Source of the DNA: Diphasiastrum complanatum
Lineage: Eukaryota > Streptophyta > Lycopodiopsida > Lycopodiales > Lycopodiaceae
NCBI GenBank assembly: GCA_029204225.1
Contig: CM055098.1
Span: 26,261,765-26,325,764, forward strand
DNA: 64,000 bases
Direction of reading: 5' to 3'
Of the stretch, positions 24,084 through 36,647 are shown one piece after another (positions within the stretch are counted from its first letter, which is position 1; each line of letters begins with the position of its first letter). Both the position numbers and the translations under genes were made by a program. Under the pieces are notes generated by a model that did not search any database, had not been told where the DNA came from, and saw only the letters and a list, made by a program, of their open reading frames with translations.

Positions 24084-24548
24084 GATGTTGCGGCCGCTAG
24101 GATGCATGGGATAGGCAATCCTAGGTTGGGCTCGAGTGGAAAGGCGGGATTGCAAGCAAGCATGGTAAGTGAACTTACACTACTCTTATAGTTTATCTTG
24201 ATTTTATATGCTTTTATTTTTTAATATGCATTATGACTAGCTGCTTCAACGTAGCCCTAAAATGATTTCAACTTCAATTGAATGCATGGATAGTTGGCGG
24301 ACTATGGACCTCTGCCAACTAAGGAGGAGTACGAATTTGCCTTCAGGAAATCGTACGACGCATTAGTCGACAAAATAAAGAGCGAGGGTCATCCTCCAAA
24401 TGTAAGTACTAGTTTTTGTATTTATACTAATGTGGTTTGTTTTTGACGTCATTTTTTTTTAATTTAATATGATCAAGCATTAAATATTAATGTAGTTTGT
24501 TTGCTTGTGTTCATGTAGACTGGACGTCATGACGACGACTACGAGTAG
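24084..24548 (+). pseudogene. Last exons of an unknown spliced gene
   Basis: Exon-like pieces with good splice signals: one ending before GTAAGT at 24171; one at about 24294-24402 (LADYGPLPTKEEYEFAFRKS, then YDALVDKIKSEGHPPN) between 'atggatag' and GTAAGT; and a final one after 'ttcatgtag' (about 24521) encoding TGRHDDDYE and a stop. The frame is kept across the last junction. I do not recognise the protein. It lies on the strand opposite the CACTA fragments. Confidence 0.45.
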
Positions 24549-25766
<1,218 letters not shown>

Positions 25767-26639
25767 TTCCCAAAATCTGTTGGTGAGGATGTTGTTACCG
25801 GTAACTGTTCATGCTCAAAATTGAATCGGTGTGTTTAACACATAGTTGAAATATGTTAAACATGTGACTGGACTAAAGATTGAAATTTTTTTAACTAAAT
25901 TTGTTTCGATCTTGTTGTAGTTGATTTGAAGACTAATATGACAATGAGATACAAGAATCAACTCTGATGTGATCTGTACTGTGCAGATTTGGAATATGTT
26001 CAAAATATCTGAAACTCTATATAAGGTGATTTGAAGATTGATAGAAGAATGCCAAGGTATTCTTGAGATACGCTACATGATGTCTCCTGTTCAATGGCTA
26101 TCCTTGATAAAAATTTAAGTAAAAACAAGTGCAGAAAAAGATATGCAATTAGAAAAAATTATCAAATCAAAAAATGACAAAAAAATAAACAAGGAAGATA
26201 CCAATGTTACAGAGAGTGAAAGCCGTAGAGCACTTGTCAAACAAAAAGTCATTCATCAACATGTATAATTCACCTGGACAATGTCATGTTTCTATTGGTC
26301 TTTTAGGATAATGAAAGAACTCTCATAAGCCCTTGTCAAAAACAAGTAAGGAATAGTGACATTGAATCTACCATCGTTGATAGTAGATCTTGTAAGATAT
26401 AGCTTGAGATGCAGTTATGGTTGAGGTACTATGTCCTGAGGACCTCTCGGAATAAAAAATTCAGAACCGAATTTCTATCTGGATTTTCGATTCCTAAATT
26501 TATTCTGTATTGGCACATTGGAAATCTTATCAGCATGTGAAAAGACAAATAAATTTGAGATTGTAGGAGGAGAGAAAAATTGTTAATTCTTTGTGGAGGT
26601 TGCTCTTGGTTGGACATTGTAGCAGATGACAGAATATCG
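25767..26639. other. No recognisable gene
   Basis: No motif, LTR end or RNA gene is seen. Confidence 0.4.
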
Positions 26640-27250
26640 GTTTTTCTTTTCTCCTTCACGGACTCATGTCATATTAGTATTTTTTGCATTATGGAGCTGG
26701 TGAATTGCGTGGTAATGTAGAATTTTTGCAAGAAACTTCACGAGTGAGCAACAGGTTGAGCAGTTGGGTGCTATGGTGCTTGTGTTGTGTTGTTGTGATG
26801 ATCCTATCGGCAGTCATAACTAATGTGTCGGATAGGTAGGATCTTGTTGGGCTGTTTTGGACAGTCTTTGAAATTGTGTTTTCTGACACAGTCGGGACAT
26901 TCAACGTAGTATCTGGTCTTGACTGGATAATCAACCATGAAGTTGTTGGTTTCACCACAGATGAAACATCTTTTGTTCAATGGCCCTTGTATAACAACAT
27001 AGCCATCTTGTATGGCTAATGATTCTGGACTTTTCGATGGATATTTAGGATAAGTCAAGGAATGTCCAGATTGACACATATGTTCTTCATATCATTGGAC
27101 TGTATGTGCTTGGATATGTTGATATGAAGGACAAGCATCAGCAGGATGCGTAGCCCGACAGTGTGGGCACCATATTGGTTTTTGTCTATAAGGTACCTGT
27201 GCAGGGTTTGGCTGACCAGACATACTGCTTTGGATAGACTTCAAGGTAGT
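26640..27250 (-). pseudogene. Multi-CCHC zinc-knuckle protein fragment
   Basis: Minus-strand reading: PIWCPHCRATHPADACPSYQ (a CCHC knuckle), a stop near 27105, then NKRCFICGETNNFMVDYPVK (a decayed knuckle), then CPDCVRKHNFKDCPKQPNK (CX2CX4HX4C). Three knuckle-like clusters in about 110 codons suggest a nucleic-acid-binding Gag-like protein. No protease or RT follows. It lies inside the CACTA fragment, between TNP2 and the downstream parts, and may be a separate insertion. Confidence 0.5.
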
Positions 27251-27323
27251 TTGAAACTCATTGGTGAGTTAATATTTCATGCATAAAAAATAAATATACA
27301 AACATTACAAATGATTTCATTTT

Positions 27324-28310
27324 CTAGTCACTTGAACAATCGCCCAATCCTGGATAGTCATGCATAGTCCACATTAACATCGCACGCAACAAAAATGTTT
27401 TGTCTTGAAGTGGACGTGAGATGTCATATGCTTGGACTCCCTTCCATAGTAGTTCTAGTTCCTCAATCAATGGTGCAAAGTAGATATCCATATTTTTTAC
27501 TTTATGTTTTCCAGGAATTAGAAGTGCTAGCATGAGATGTCCTTTTTTGATGCCTAGCCAAGGTGGAATGTTATAGTTGACCAACACCACTGGCCAAGTA
27601 GACCACGTGCTTGACATTTTTCCAAAGGGGTTAACCTCATCTGTTGCAAGTCCAAATCTTATATTTCTTGTTTCACTTGCAAAACATGGATATTCTTTGT
27701 CAATGTGTTTCCATGCAGGAGAGTCTGAGGATACTCTCATGAACTCATCCAAAGAACGATGACTAGCATGCCAATTCACAAGTTCTGCAAGAGACTTGCA
27801 ACGAAACAATCGTTGCAATCATGGGATTATTGGAAAGTGTCGTAACACCTTGCATGGGATAGTGGTCCCTTGTAAGTCATCTCGATATCGAGGAGTATCA
27901 CATATAGGACAAGATTTTAACCCTCGATACTCACCACGATATAAGATGCAATCTTTTGGACAAGCATAATGCAATGTATAGTCCATTCCCATTGCAGTCA
28001 ACATTTTTTGTGCCTCACCTCTTGTCTCTAACATAGTGTTTCCTTCTAGGAGTAGTTTGCGCAATAACCTGTACGTAATGAAATGAATTTTCATAATATA
28101 AAATAAAAGATCATTTAGCCAACTAAAACATTTGACTTGAACAACGCATCTATTAAATTCTTAAAAAAAAATCTCAATCTTATTTATCCAAATAAGGATG
28201 TAACACTTGTATCACTCCATTTATATTTTGCTTGGAGGTTCAATATAAGCAACGAAGCGGCCAAACGAGATGTCTTTGCTCCCAGATATAATGGTGTGTT
28301 TGATTCTTCT
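27324..28310 (-). pseudogene. CACTA transposase core (TNP2-like)
   Basis: Minus strand: SRLAASLLILNLQAKYKWSD (N-terminal region), a break at a lysine/asparagine-rich stop cluster, then LLRKLLLEGNTMLETRGEAQ, HYACPKDCILYRGEY with CPICDTPRY, a TGA, then NIRFGLATDEVNPFGKMSST, WPVVLVNYNIPPWLGIKK and MLMWTMHDYPGLGDCS. These are the hallmark blocks of the TNP2 transposase of En/Spm-type elements, including the TDxxNPFG motif. After GDCS there is a possible donor (caagtgact). Stops make it non-functional. DUF4216-type sequence on the same strand at 22.8-23.7 kb is probably its continuation. Confidence 0.88.
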
Positions 28311-28343
28311 CTCAATTTTTTTTTCCTCCGCACTAATAAATGA

Positions 28344-28736
28344 TTCGCTATCATGATGCAATCACAAGCATAGTGCATCAATGGATAGTAGAACCCAAGA
28401 GAACCATGTATAAGCATGAAATGAGACAGAGAAGAGAGAAGATCACTCTCTCCACAAGTTACATCCTTTTATAGCAGGTCCAAAATCTATTTGGCCACTT
28501 GAATTTCTCTCCAAAATGCTAATCCTACTATTTTTGGGTCTAGATTCAATGTACCCAACATTCAAATTTGAATCTACTCAAACTTGCCTTACAACTTTCC
28601 CACAGTTTCAAAAAGTGTTTATTCAAATGACATTAAGCTTTGAAAAGTCAATGTCTAAGTCTAAAAAAAAAGTTGGTCTCAATATGCCAAATATGAAAAT
28701 ATAACAAATATGATCAAACTAGTTGAATCTTTCACA
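28344..28736 (-). mobile_element. Diverged LTR fragment related to the 36.6/41.4 kb LTRs
   Basis: From about 28368 the sequence follows the LTRs at 36648-37284 and 41439-42092: 'agtagaaccca.agagaacc', 'gagaagagagaagat', 'catccttttatag', 'atttggccactt', 'ctactatttttgggtctaga' and the ending 'cactagttg...tttcaca'. It is clearly diverged and lacks the other end. It abuts the N-terminal piece of the TNP2 pseudogene, so it probably truncated that gene. Confidence 0.8.
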
Positions 28737-30289
28737 AGTCAAACACACAAAATCTATCTTTTGTGTGCATGTGCGTGTGTGTAATTCCTAAATCCTAAAG
28801 CCTACTACCTACAATAATGTAATCCCTAAAGCTTAATGTGTAAAGCCTAATGGTAATGCCTAATGCCTAAAGACTATGTGTATGAAAGGGCCTAAAATCG
28901 CACCCCATAATTTCTAAACCCTAATCTACTTATACGTAACCTCCACCCCTGAACCATTAATCTGTCTATTAATCCTTTAATACACGTTTATAGTCTACCT
29001 AAGTTATTTTTCATGTATTTGATTGTTGCCCAATGTTTGATATAAAATCTGATGATTTTTGTTCCAAGTTTTGCATGTGATTTGCATTTGAAGGAGTGAT
29101 TCCATGACATGGACACTCACGAGTGTGAGAAGCAACCCTTCATACATCACTCCGAAGGGTGAGAGCTAGTTTGCAAGAAGGAGGAGGTTGAATAGGAAGC
29201 GACAAGTAGTGTATAGGGCGATGTGGCTTGCACCTGACACCAATACAGGTTGCAATCCGTACTACTGGAAGTTACATTCCAGATTTGAAGATTTTGAAAG
29301 TTAGAGTAAAAAGTGTATAAAAGAAAACAAATGTGCTTTCACAACACATAACAAAGCACAATAGCTTGTTAAATTTCTTCTTTCTTCTTTTTCGTCAGTC
29401 AAGAAGCATACTATGAATGTGTTCAGAAATATTTGGTAGAATGGTGAACAGAGTTTGAGAAACTGTTTTTTCATAAGAAGCAAGAACAAACTAAGAAACT
29501 TTGTTAACCTTTTGCCTTTCTTTAGTAATTCAAGTTTCCTCTATTTAAATAGTCAAACACATACACCAAGCATAGGGAAAAAGTAGACCCCTCTTAAAGA
29601 AAGTAGAGTGAGCCAGCTTTTGATGGTGACCTCTAGTGGAGGGCATTATTCCACTTGTAATTTGTGTAATGTGGAAATGCCAATAGGATGCCACCTGAGG
29701 AGCTCTCTTGCTTACTTAAGAGACTCCCTCTTTGTGAAGAGGAGCTTTTTTGCATTGTATCTACTCCATGCTTTATAAGAAGATTTTCCATGAGTTTGAT
29801 GCTACACTAAGCTCCTTGATCATGATGGTTTTCTTGAGTATGCCCCTATGATCATGTCCTTCCATTCATATTGTGTGTGGTTGTGGACTTTAGAGTGGAT
29901 TAGTTTTCTCACTTTTCTAGTTGTGGATTAGTTTTCATTTCTGTTTTGGTGGATTAGTGTAGGTTGCAATCATCCAAGAGATTTGTAGCCAATAATGTGG
30001 TATAGATCTGGTATGCAAGAAAACATCCCAGACATCATTTCTCAAGCAGATGTAACACACTGCAAATTTACATTCTACAGTTGAAGGGTAATATAAACTA
30101 CTGCCACAACTGAACTCATTCACTTCACCTCCATCTTCACACCTCATCTGATTCGTGTACCCACACCATAACATTGCTTCTTGACTGCACCGTGTCCTAG
30201 GCTCCACACATTCCTTGGCTCTCATTTGGACCAAGCACACTTGCTTGAACGACACCACTGCACATGCCAATTTTTGCCACAACAATTGC
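28737..30289. other. No recognisable gene
   Basis: 28780-28935 contains several scattered degenerate CCTAAA/ACCCTAA words. The rest is AT-rich with no supported ORF; the minus frame at 30330-29935 has no motif. Confidence 0.4.
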
Positions 30290-30597
30290 AAAAATGAATT
30301 TTTGCAATTTTTTTGACAATTTTTGCCCAAAAAATTGGCAAAAAATATTAACCAAAAAATTTCGAAAACAAATTGTGGAAATAAATCCGCAATTATTATG
30401 CCAAAAAATTGCAGGTGGGTTTCAGCAATTTTTTTATTGTTAATTTAGCCATAAAAATTACGAAAAATTAGCCAAAAAAATTGCGGGTCCGAAATTGCGG
30501 ATTTGCCAAAAAAAAGTGCGGAAACCGTGCAATTTTTTTGGCAAAAAATGGCAAAAATTGTGGAAATTTTCGCAATTTTTGCCACCTTTTCTTGTAG
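30290..30597 (+). mobile_element. Subterminal repeats and right terminus of a CACTA element
   Basis: Many alternating copies of 'gcaatttttg' and 'caaaaattgc' words in both orientations, ending in CTTTTCTTGTAGTG at 30584-30597. That is the reverse complement of the standard plant CACTA terminus CACTACAAGAAAA. The element must lie to the left of 30597; its left terminus was not found. Confidence 0.75.
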
Positions 30598-30849
30598 TGA
30601 ATAGACGTCGAGGTCAAGCTACACCTTTACATGATCTTGAGCCATGCCCAACCAATGCACTATAGACTGGATGGTTGATACACTCCAACAAGCAAGATCA
30701 AAGGGACAATTCATATCTGACACAAAATGGGAATTTGCAAGAGGATGTGATTGGAAGGTTTGTCTATAACTCTATTTTTTTTAAGTGAACAATTTTAATT
30801 TGTACGATGATTGATTATTGTTTTAATTATAATCAACATGTGACAGTAT

Positions 30850-31724
30850 CGAAAGTATAGTGCAATGTGGGCATATGGTCGTCATCATCGCATTGAATCA
30901 ATTGATATGAAACGACGAACTTATGATTGTGGTATGATGGCATCCTTCCATCAAGAAAGTCGGAGTAGTGCTCGAGATCAAAGTTCAATTTCTGGAGAGC
31001 TTGAGTATGTAGGAACCATACAAGCCATATATGAGGTGTGTTTTGGTGAAATGGGTAAATATTTGTTGTTTGACGTGAAATGGTTCAAAATCAACTATAG
31101 AGGATCAAATGCAACTGTAAAAAAAGATCGTAGTGGATTTTTTGCTATCGATTCAACCAAGACATTAAGCATGGACTTTCTAGACACATTGGTGTTGTCT
31201 CGTCACTGTGAACAGGCGTGCATGAATTTCACATTTTTTTCTTTTGTCAACTGTGATCAATGTTATATTAATCATCTACACTACTTTTTCATTACATCTA
31301 TTTATTGTGAATTAAAATGTGAGCATAACAAATATCTAATCCTAACATTGCTAAATGTGCAGGCATTTTTTCAACCAGATCGACTAAACAAAGATTGGTG
31401 GTATGTTGTTCAAATTAAGCCACGCTCAAGACATGTATTTGAAAATGCATATGTTGAGAATGAAATGGAAGATCTAAATTGGACAACACAAGTATATCTG
31501 ATGAAGATGTACATATACCTTCGAGTTTCATAAATATTGAAAACCCGAGAATTGATTCTCATGATTCCGACAACTCAGATGATGAAGAGGACAACAATGA
31601 TTCTTTGCATGAGGACAACATTGAGAAAGGTTTTGATTTCGATAGTGATGATGAAAATCATCTTAGCGGAGATGAGTTGCAAGATGTATTGGTTGATGAA
31701 TTTGAATCTTGCGATGATGACTAA
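30850..31724 (+). pseudogene. CACTA transposase C-terminal part (DUF4216), plus-strand copy
   Basis: Reads RRTYDCGMMASFHQESRSSA, SGELEYVGTIQAIYE, INYRGSNATVKKDRSGFFAI and DTLVLSRHCEQ. An apparent GC-AG intron (31216-31362) follows, then AFFQPDRLNKDWWYVVQIKP and, in another frame (31479-31724), an acidic tail (DSHDSDNSDDEEDNNDS). It aligns block for block with the minus-strand copy at 22.8-23.7 kb. The first exon is preceded by an acceptor-like 'tgtgacag'. The frame shift between the WWYV block and the tail suggests decay. The TNP2 core expected upstream is absent: a different CACTA terminus ends at 30597. Confidence 0.78.
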
Positions 31725-32786
31725 AGTTTGTACATGTCACAAATAATATTGTCATAAAATGATCCATTGAGGTCAATATATATTGTTTTCAAATTAAAAT
31801 TATTATATTTTTCTACGATGTTGCATCTCTAAAGTTTCATTTCAAACGCATCTCGCAATCACTTAGAATTAGAAAAATTTATCAATATTAATAGATGTGT
31901 GAACTAATTAAAAGATATATGTGTTGATTATTTATATATTATAATCAAAAAACATCTTCTTTGAGATAATAATACACTTTGCCACAATATTGTTTGACTA
32001 TTCATTGATCTTTGCAAACACACAAAGGTGTATAACATTGCAATTTTTTTATCAACAAATTAGCTTAACAAGCTACCACACGGCTCTCAAATGTAAGGTA
32101 CTTAGCATCCTTTCACATGCATACTAAGCTCACGCTTATATTTTTACCCATCAATACCATATTGAAAAAATTGTCAAATTTTGATTAAATTTTTTTCCCA
32201 ATATAGAAACACATCATAAAGTCTATAAATACATAAGATAGCATGTAATATTCAACTAATAGTAGCTTTAATTCGTCAGAGCATAATAATTTGAGATAAT
32301 GATCATTTAATTTTTAGTCCACATTTTATTATAAGTATACACCTATTCAAAATAAAAATAAAAAAATTATTTGCTTTTAAATTAATCATAAAGTTGTTTT
32401 TTATTAACTTATTATTCATAATAGATAAAAAAAAAATTACAACAAACTAATTTTGCCATGCGTCCGACATTGGATTTTTGACCTTCTGAAAAACTCGGGC
32501 CTTCTTTTTCTAGGTTTTGTACAGCTTTCAGGATGCTCATTATTGAGGCTGAGCCCGAATTCCAACAAAACACACATACATACCACATGCATGAACAACA
32601 TATTCACTTTGAAATGTGGGCCGCCCGTTAACAGACATTTACAAACACAAATCGCCTATCGAACGTCAACTTTTATTAAGATACTCCGTGTGCTATTGTT
32701 GAACATGGTTAAATTTTGATCGCTACTATGGCCGAGATGTGTGAGATATGTTAGATATTCGAGATGCAAGATGTGCGAGATCGGCC
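31725..32786. other. AT-rich, no recognisable gene
   Basis: No ORF with motifs, no terminal repeats and no RNA gene are seen. Confidence 0.5.
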
Positions 32787-33083
32787 ACCATCCAAATCAT
32801 CGGCCATCACCCAGATCGTTGGCAGCCACCAAAATCTGCACCATATTTGTACGATCATTGGCCGTCCACCCAAACCATCGACCGCCACCCAAAATTCTGG
32901 CTAATCGTCACTAAAAACTTTAGACCCAAAACCATTGGACGTAATCCAAATTGTCAATCGCCCGTGATCGACCATCATCGCCTGCCGTCATCGGCCGTCC
33001 ATTGCCCGCCTTCCATTGTCCGCCTTCAATCCTCAATCGCCCGCTCTGAGCATCATCCACATGTCTCGACCACATTTGCTAGT
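32787..33083 (+). mobile_element. Helitron-like 3' end, copy 1
   Basis: A C-rich segment with repeated 'ccatc..cgcc' words ends in 'cacatttgctagt', so CTAG ends at 33082. It is closely related to 43230-43440, which also ends in CTAG ('caatcgcccgctctgagcat', 'cacgtctcgaccac' and 'tttgctag' in both). Immediately downstream, after A, comes a 5'-type end starting TC. Family rule: Helitrons end in CTRR and insert into AT. Confidence 0.6.
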
Positions 33084-33439
33084 ATCTATATTAACTAAAA
33101 GATTAGTGTTTCACGGGCAGCGCTCTTATTTTCAAATTTTTTTTCCCCTCCCTCAGGCTGCCCGATTGGAACTCTTCTCTAGCAGACTCGGCAGCAATGA
33201 GCTCTCGTGGCAGCTATGCCATTCTGGCATGAGCAAATGAGCGTGATTGCTACGAAATGGTTGCTCAAAAATAGCAAGACCATCTTTGCTCAGAGAACTA
33301 AATGTTTGCTTTAGCATATAGCTGCCAAATCCTGGGTATGCTAAGTTGAGGTGGGAAAAATCAGCACTTGATGAGCAGAGGTGCCCATAGCTTCCTCCAG
33401 ACTGAGCTTCACAAGCGTGCTGGAAAACCCAGCTTCTCA

Positions 33440-33541
33440 CATCACTCTGCTGACGCTTGGATCATCCAGGATAGACAAGATGAGTTGCTCCATCACTCTG
33501 CTGACGCTTGGATCATCCAGGATAGACAGGATCAGCTGCTC
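33440..33541 (+). repeat. 51-bp in-frame tandem duplication
   Basis: Two 51-bp units (33440-33490 and 33491-33541) differ at only a few positions and encode 17-residue repeats, HHSADAWIIQDRQDELL and HHSADAWIIQDRQDQLL, in a 92-codon frame (33368-33643). The host protein is not recognised. It may be a captured exon. Confidence 0.75.
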
Positions 33542-33780
33542 CATTTCTACCCGCTAAGAGGGGAACCTACTGCTGCTACGAGCAGCCTCTTCGCTAGTGA
33601 GCCTGAGCTCGCTTCAGTGCAACGAAGGCTGAACTGCTGTGTGTAGGGACGAGGCGGTCAGACGATCCAGTGTGACATGGAAGCAGAGATCGAGGGCTCT
33701 GCACTAGAGGGGATGAGGCAAATGAAGATGAGACTGCAGACATGCTTGGCATAACACATTGCCATGGATCGTGAGCAGGG

Positions 33781-34150
33781 ATGAAGCTACGTGCATTGAA
33801 GTCACATGTGTGTGAGCTCGCCTTTGAGCTTCGCCAATCGAATGCTTCACCACATTCGTCGCTTCCGCTGTCCGGGTCTCCTGGGCAATCGCCGCTGATG
33901 CTCGCATCACGTATGTGGATGGTCAGCTCAGCTTCTGAAACGAATTTCCCTCGCCTTTCTTGCTCTTCAACACTGTCACAAAAATCAATTCCTACCCACC
34001 AACACAGTATTATTAGTGAAATGGATGACTTCCTCTCAACTATCACATAGATCAATTCTTCACCACCATGATCAACACAGCCTTGCTATTCACGACTATC
34101 ACATGGATCAATTCCTCACCACCAACATAGCCTTGCTATTCCCCACTATC
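33781..34150. other. GC-richer ORF-bearing segment plus short tandem repeat
   Basis: Overlapping frames on both strands (33781-34050 plus; 34055-33594 minus) show no motif, so the strand cannot be decided. From about 34035 to 34150 an imperfect unit of about 53 bp ('actatcacat.gatcaattc', 'agccttgctattc') is repeated. Probably captured or duplicated host sequence inside the Helitron-like element. Confidence 0.4.
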
Positions 34151-34812
34151 AGCGCTCTAATGTTGTGTTAGTCATCCTCGTATTCTCTGAAGCATCGACG
34201 TTCTTGCGCTCTTTTGATTGCTCCATCTCCATCTCCTGCAATTTTCCTCTGAGAAAAGAGTGATCGTACTCTTATCTTTGAGAGTATGATTAGTGAATAG
34301 ATGAGACTGATTTCCACCTCTGATTCTATAGTGGGTTGTTATCTTTGTGTCCCAGTAGCCATGGTGACACTCACTTCCCAGTCGACTTTTACAGTCCCAA
34401 CATCTCTTAGAGCTTTGGTAAGTGCAGCTCCCCAAGCCCAATAGGTTAATTGAATCTTCACTAATGTATGCTTCTTGCCCAAAAGCACTATATAGTAAGA
34501 GTTGCAATTTGAAGCTCAACATATGTTCCACAATAGTTGATTGTTCGATTTGTGATTCAGAATGATGCGGGCTGAGCTTCAAGTACGCGCTCTCGCATTG
34601 CGGTCTTAGATGTTGAGGTATTGCGTTTAGAACTTTATTTGGTTATATGATACAAATCTTATGCGGGTGGTGCCAGTTCAATTCGCCGGCTTTGGTTTTG
34701 AATACGAACAAAGCATGTCTTAGTTTATGTTCTTGTATGATTGAGCTGAATTTTGCGCACTTGATTGTGAAGGTGTTGCTCAAAATGGTAAGAGCAAAGG
34801 AGCCTTAAAGGC

Positions 34813-34947
34813 GTGTCCTGTTCCTTGGCTTCTCCACCACCACTTGCATGGCCTGGCAGAGCAACAGTTGAGGGATCAAGGAAGAAGACATGGGATGGTC
34901 CAAAGCCCATTTCCCTCATTGGCTCCACTGGATCTATTGGAACTCAG
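34813..34947 (+). pseudogene. DXR (1-deoxy-D-xylulose 5-phosphate reductoisomerase) exon fragment
   Basis: The frame reads [20 protein letters not shown], then [19 protein letters not shown], and is followed exactly by a GT donor (CAG then GTGCAAGG at 34948). This is the conserved start of the mature plant DXR enzyme, with GSTGSIG being the NADPH-binding glycine motif. DXR makes 2-C-methyl-D-erythritol 4-phosphate in the plastid MEP isoprenoid pathway. After the donor the reading frame runs into intron-like sequence and no further DXR exon is found in the following kilobases. It is therefore an isolated exon plus intron edge, inside the Helitron-like element 33085-36000, consistent with gene capture. 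Confidence 0.85.
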
Positions 34948-35780
34948 GTGCAAGGGTACAGCAAGTTTCTCTTTGAGTACCTGAATCTGAACATGATGCC
35001 TAGATGCCTTTTAGTGTTCCATAAAAAACAGTATAACTTAAAGCTTTATGCACCTTTTTGATTAGATCATTGTAGCGACTAGCATTTGAAACGCTAAATA
35101 AAATTCCTCCAAACATTTGGAACCTTTTTCTTACTTTTAAGTTAGTTAAAATTTGGAAGTATCATGTACAAAAAATGCCCATAAAGTAAGTATATAGTAA
35201 AAGTTTGGTAGATTACATAGCATATACTCATTACAACCAGTTGAAAAACATTTAAAATGAGCGACCTAGCATAAAAGTGGAGTTTGCAATTACAAGTTTG
35301 GAACATAACTTTTGCTCGTGTATATTATGAAACTCCTGAAACATGAAACTTGAAAGTCTCAGTTGTATTTTGACATTGTCTTTACTTGTCTGGCAATGCC
35401 TAACCCAGTTTGCAAAATGTTATTGCAAAGAAGTGCTTCAAATAGCTAGCTAGCCTATTTAGTAGGCTATCCGATGACCTTAGCTTTTTCGAGCCACTTG
35501 ATGATAATTTCGAAAAAGTAAAGCCTACTTGTTTATTTTTCAATTTTCTTTGCTGATTTAAAATTCCGAAGAATTTTTTCGGATGTATCCAAGGTGCCCT
35601 TTGGAATAAGGCTTAAGGCATCCAAGATTTGACGGAACACTCATATACCGGAGTAGTGCCATCTTAGTTTATTTCGATCTGGGCCATTTTTCAAAATTTT
35701 AATCCTCCCCTTTATCCACCCGCCCAAAACCCTGCCCTGCCCGCCCAAAGCGCCCGCCCGCCCTCAGACTTGCGAGCTCA

Positions 35781-35782
<2 letters not shown>

Positions 35783-35840
<58 letters not shown>

Positions 35841-35842
35841 AC

Positions 35843-35929
<87 letters not shown>
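35783..35929. repeat. (CT)n microsatellite with CACT interruption
   Basis: About 146 bp of CT broken by three CACT units near 35836-35846. It lies near the 3' end of the Helitron-like element. Confidence 0.97.
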
Positions 35930-35931
<2 letters not shown>

Positions 35932-36000
35932 GCCGCACACCCCCGCGTGCACACACAATCACACCATCAGCCGCCCATCATCGACGGGCACACTTTGCTA

Positions 36001-36264
36001 TCTATATATTGAAACTTTAGTGTTCCCGGGCCGCTCACGCTGCCCGGAAACCACATTTTCCTTCATGTTTTTTTTTCGGGCAGCGGTCGCGAGATATGCG
36101 AAGGTACCAAAGGTCTCTCTCTACCTCTCTCTGACTGCGAGTTGTGTGAGATATGCGAAGGTTTCAAAGGTCTCTCTCGGCCTCTCTCTGACCCGGACTC
36201 TCTCTCTGAGTATGCGAGCCGTGCGAGATATGTGAGATGTGAGTTGTGCGAGATGTGCAAGGTG

Positions 36265-36339
<75 letters not shown>

Positions 36340-36525
36340 GTATCACGTGCACACACACACACACACACACACCTCATCGGCCACCCGCCATCGACGGACA
36401 CACTTCGGCCATGTACATACACACACATAGATTGCCCCCCGTCAACGTCCATCAACGTTCTTCCTAAACCATGGGCCGCCATCCTAATCATCGGCCGTCT
36501 CTCAGATTGTCTGCCCCCGCCCGTA
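36001..36525 (+). mobile_element. Helitron-like element 3 (short)
   Basis: Starts TCTATATATTGAAACTTTAG (36001), followed by 'gggccgctcacgctgcccgg', a palindromic word also seen at 36580 and 43470. The interior is repeated 'tgcgagatatgcgaagg' phrases, (CT)n, (TA)n and (CA)n at 36264-36372, and the C-rich 'catcggcc' words of the family's 3' part. It runs into the next 5' end at 36526. No canonical CTAG is seen at its 3' edge, so the right limit is set only by the next element. Confidence 0.4.
36264..36372. repeat. Compound (CT)n-(TA)n-(CA)n microsatellite
   Basis: Three adjacent dinucleotide tracts: CT to 36289, TA/TG to about 36341, and CA at 36351-36372. Confidence 0.96.
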
Positions 36526-36642
36526 TCTTTATATACTAAAATTATTTGGGTTACTGGGTAGCTCACGTTGTGACGGGTAGCGTGAGCTGCCCGGAACACC
36601 CCCCCGCTTGCGACGCCCCATGCCCCCCTGTGGTGTGGTGTG

Positions 36643-36647
36643 GGGGT
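36643..36647 (+). repeat. Target-site duplication, left
   Basis: GGGGT flanks the retrotransposon on the left; the same GGGGT occurs at 42093-42097. A 5-bp duplication is the expected copia integration footprint. Confidence 0.85.

Larger units (their letters stand above)
33085..36000 (+). mobile_element. Helitron-like element 2, carrying gene fragments
   Basis: The 5' end TCTATATTAACTAAAAG (33085) resembles the 5' ends at 36001, 36526 and 43441, and is followed by the shared palindromic word 'gggcagcgctc'. The 3' end is a C-rich segment with the hairpin GCCC...GACGGGC and 'cactttgcta' before the next TC start. No replicase or helicase is present, so it is non-autonomous. The interior has higher GC than its neighbours, a DXR exon (34813-34947), a 51-bp in-frame duplication (33440-33541) and (CT)n at 35783-35929. 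The boundary at 36000 lacks the final G of CTAG, so that edge is less certain. Confidence 0.5.

Noticed and set aside
28780-28935. Interstitial telomere repeat (CCTAAA words)
   Set aside because: Words are irregularly spaced and mixed; no tandem CCCTAAA run.
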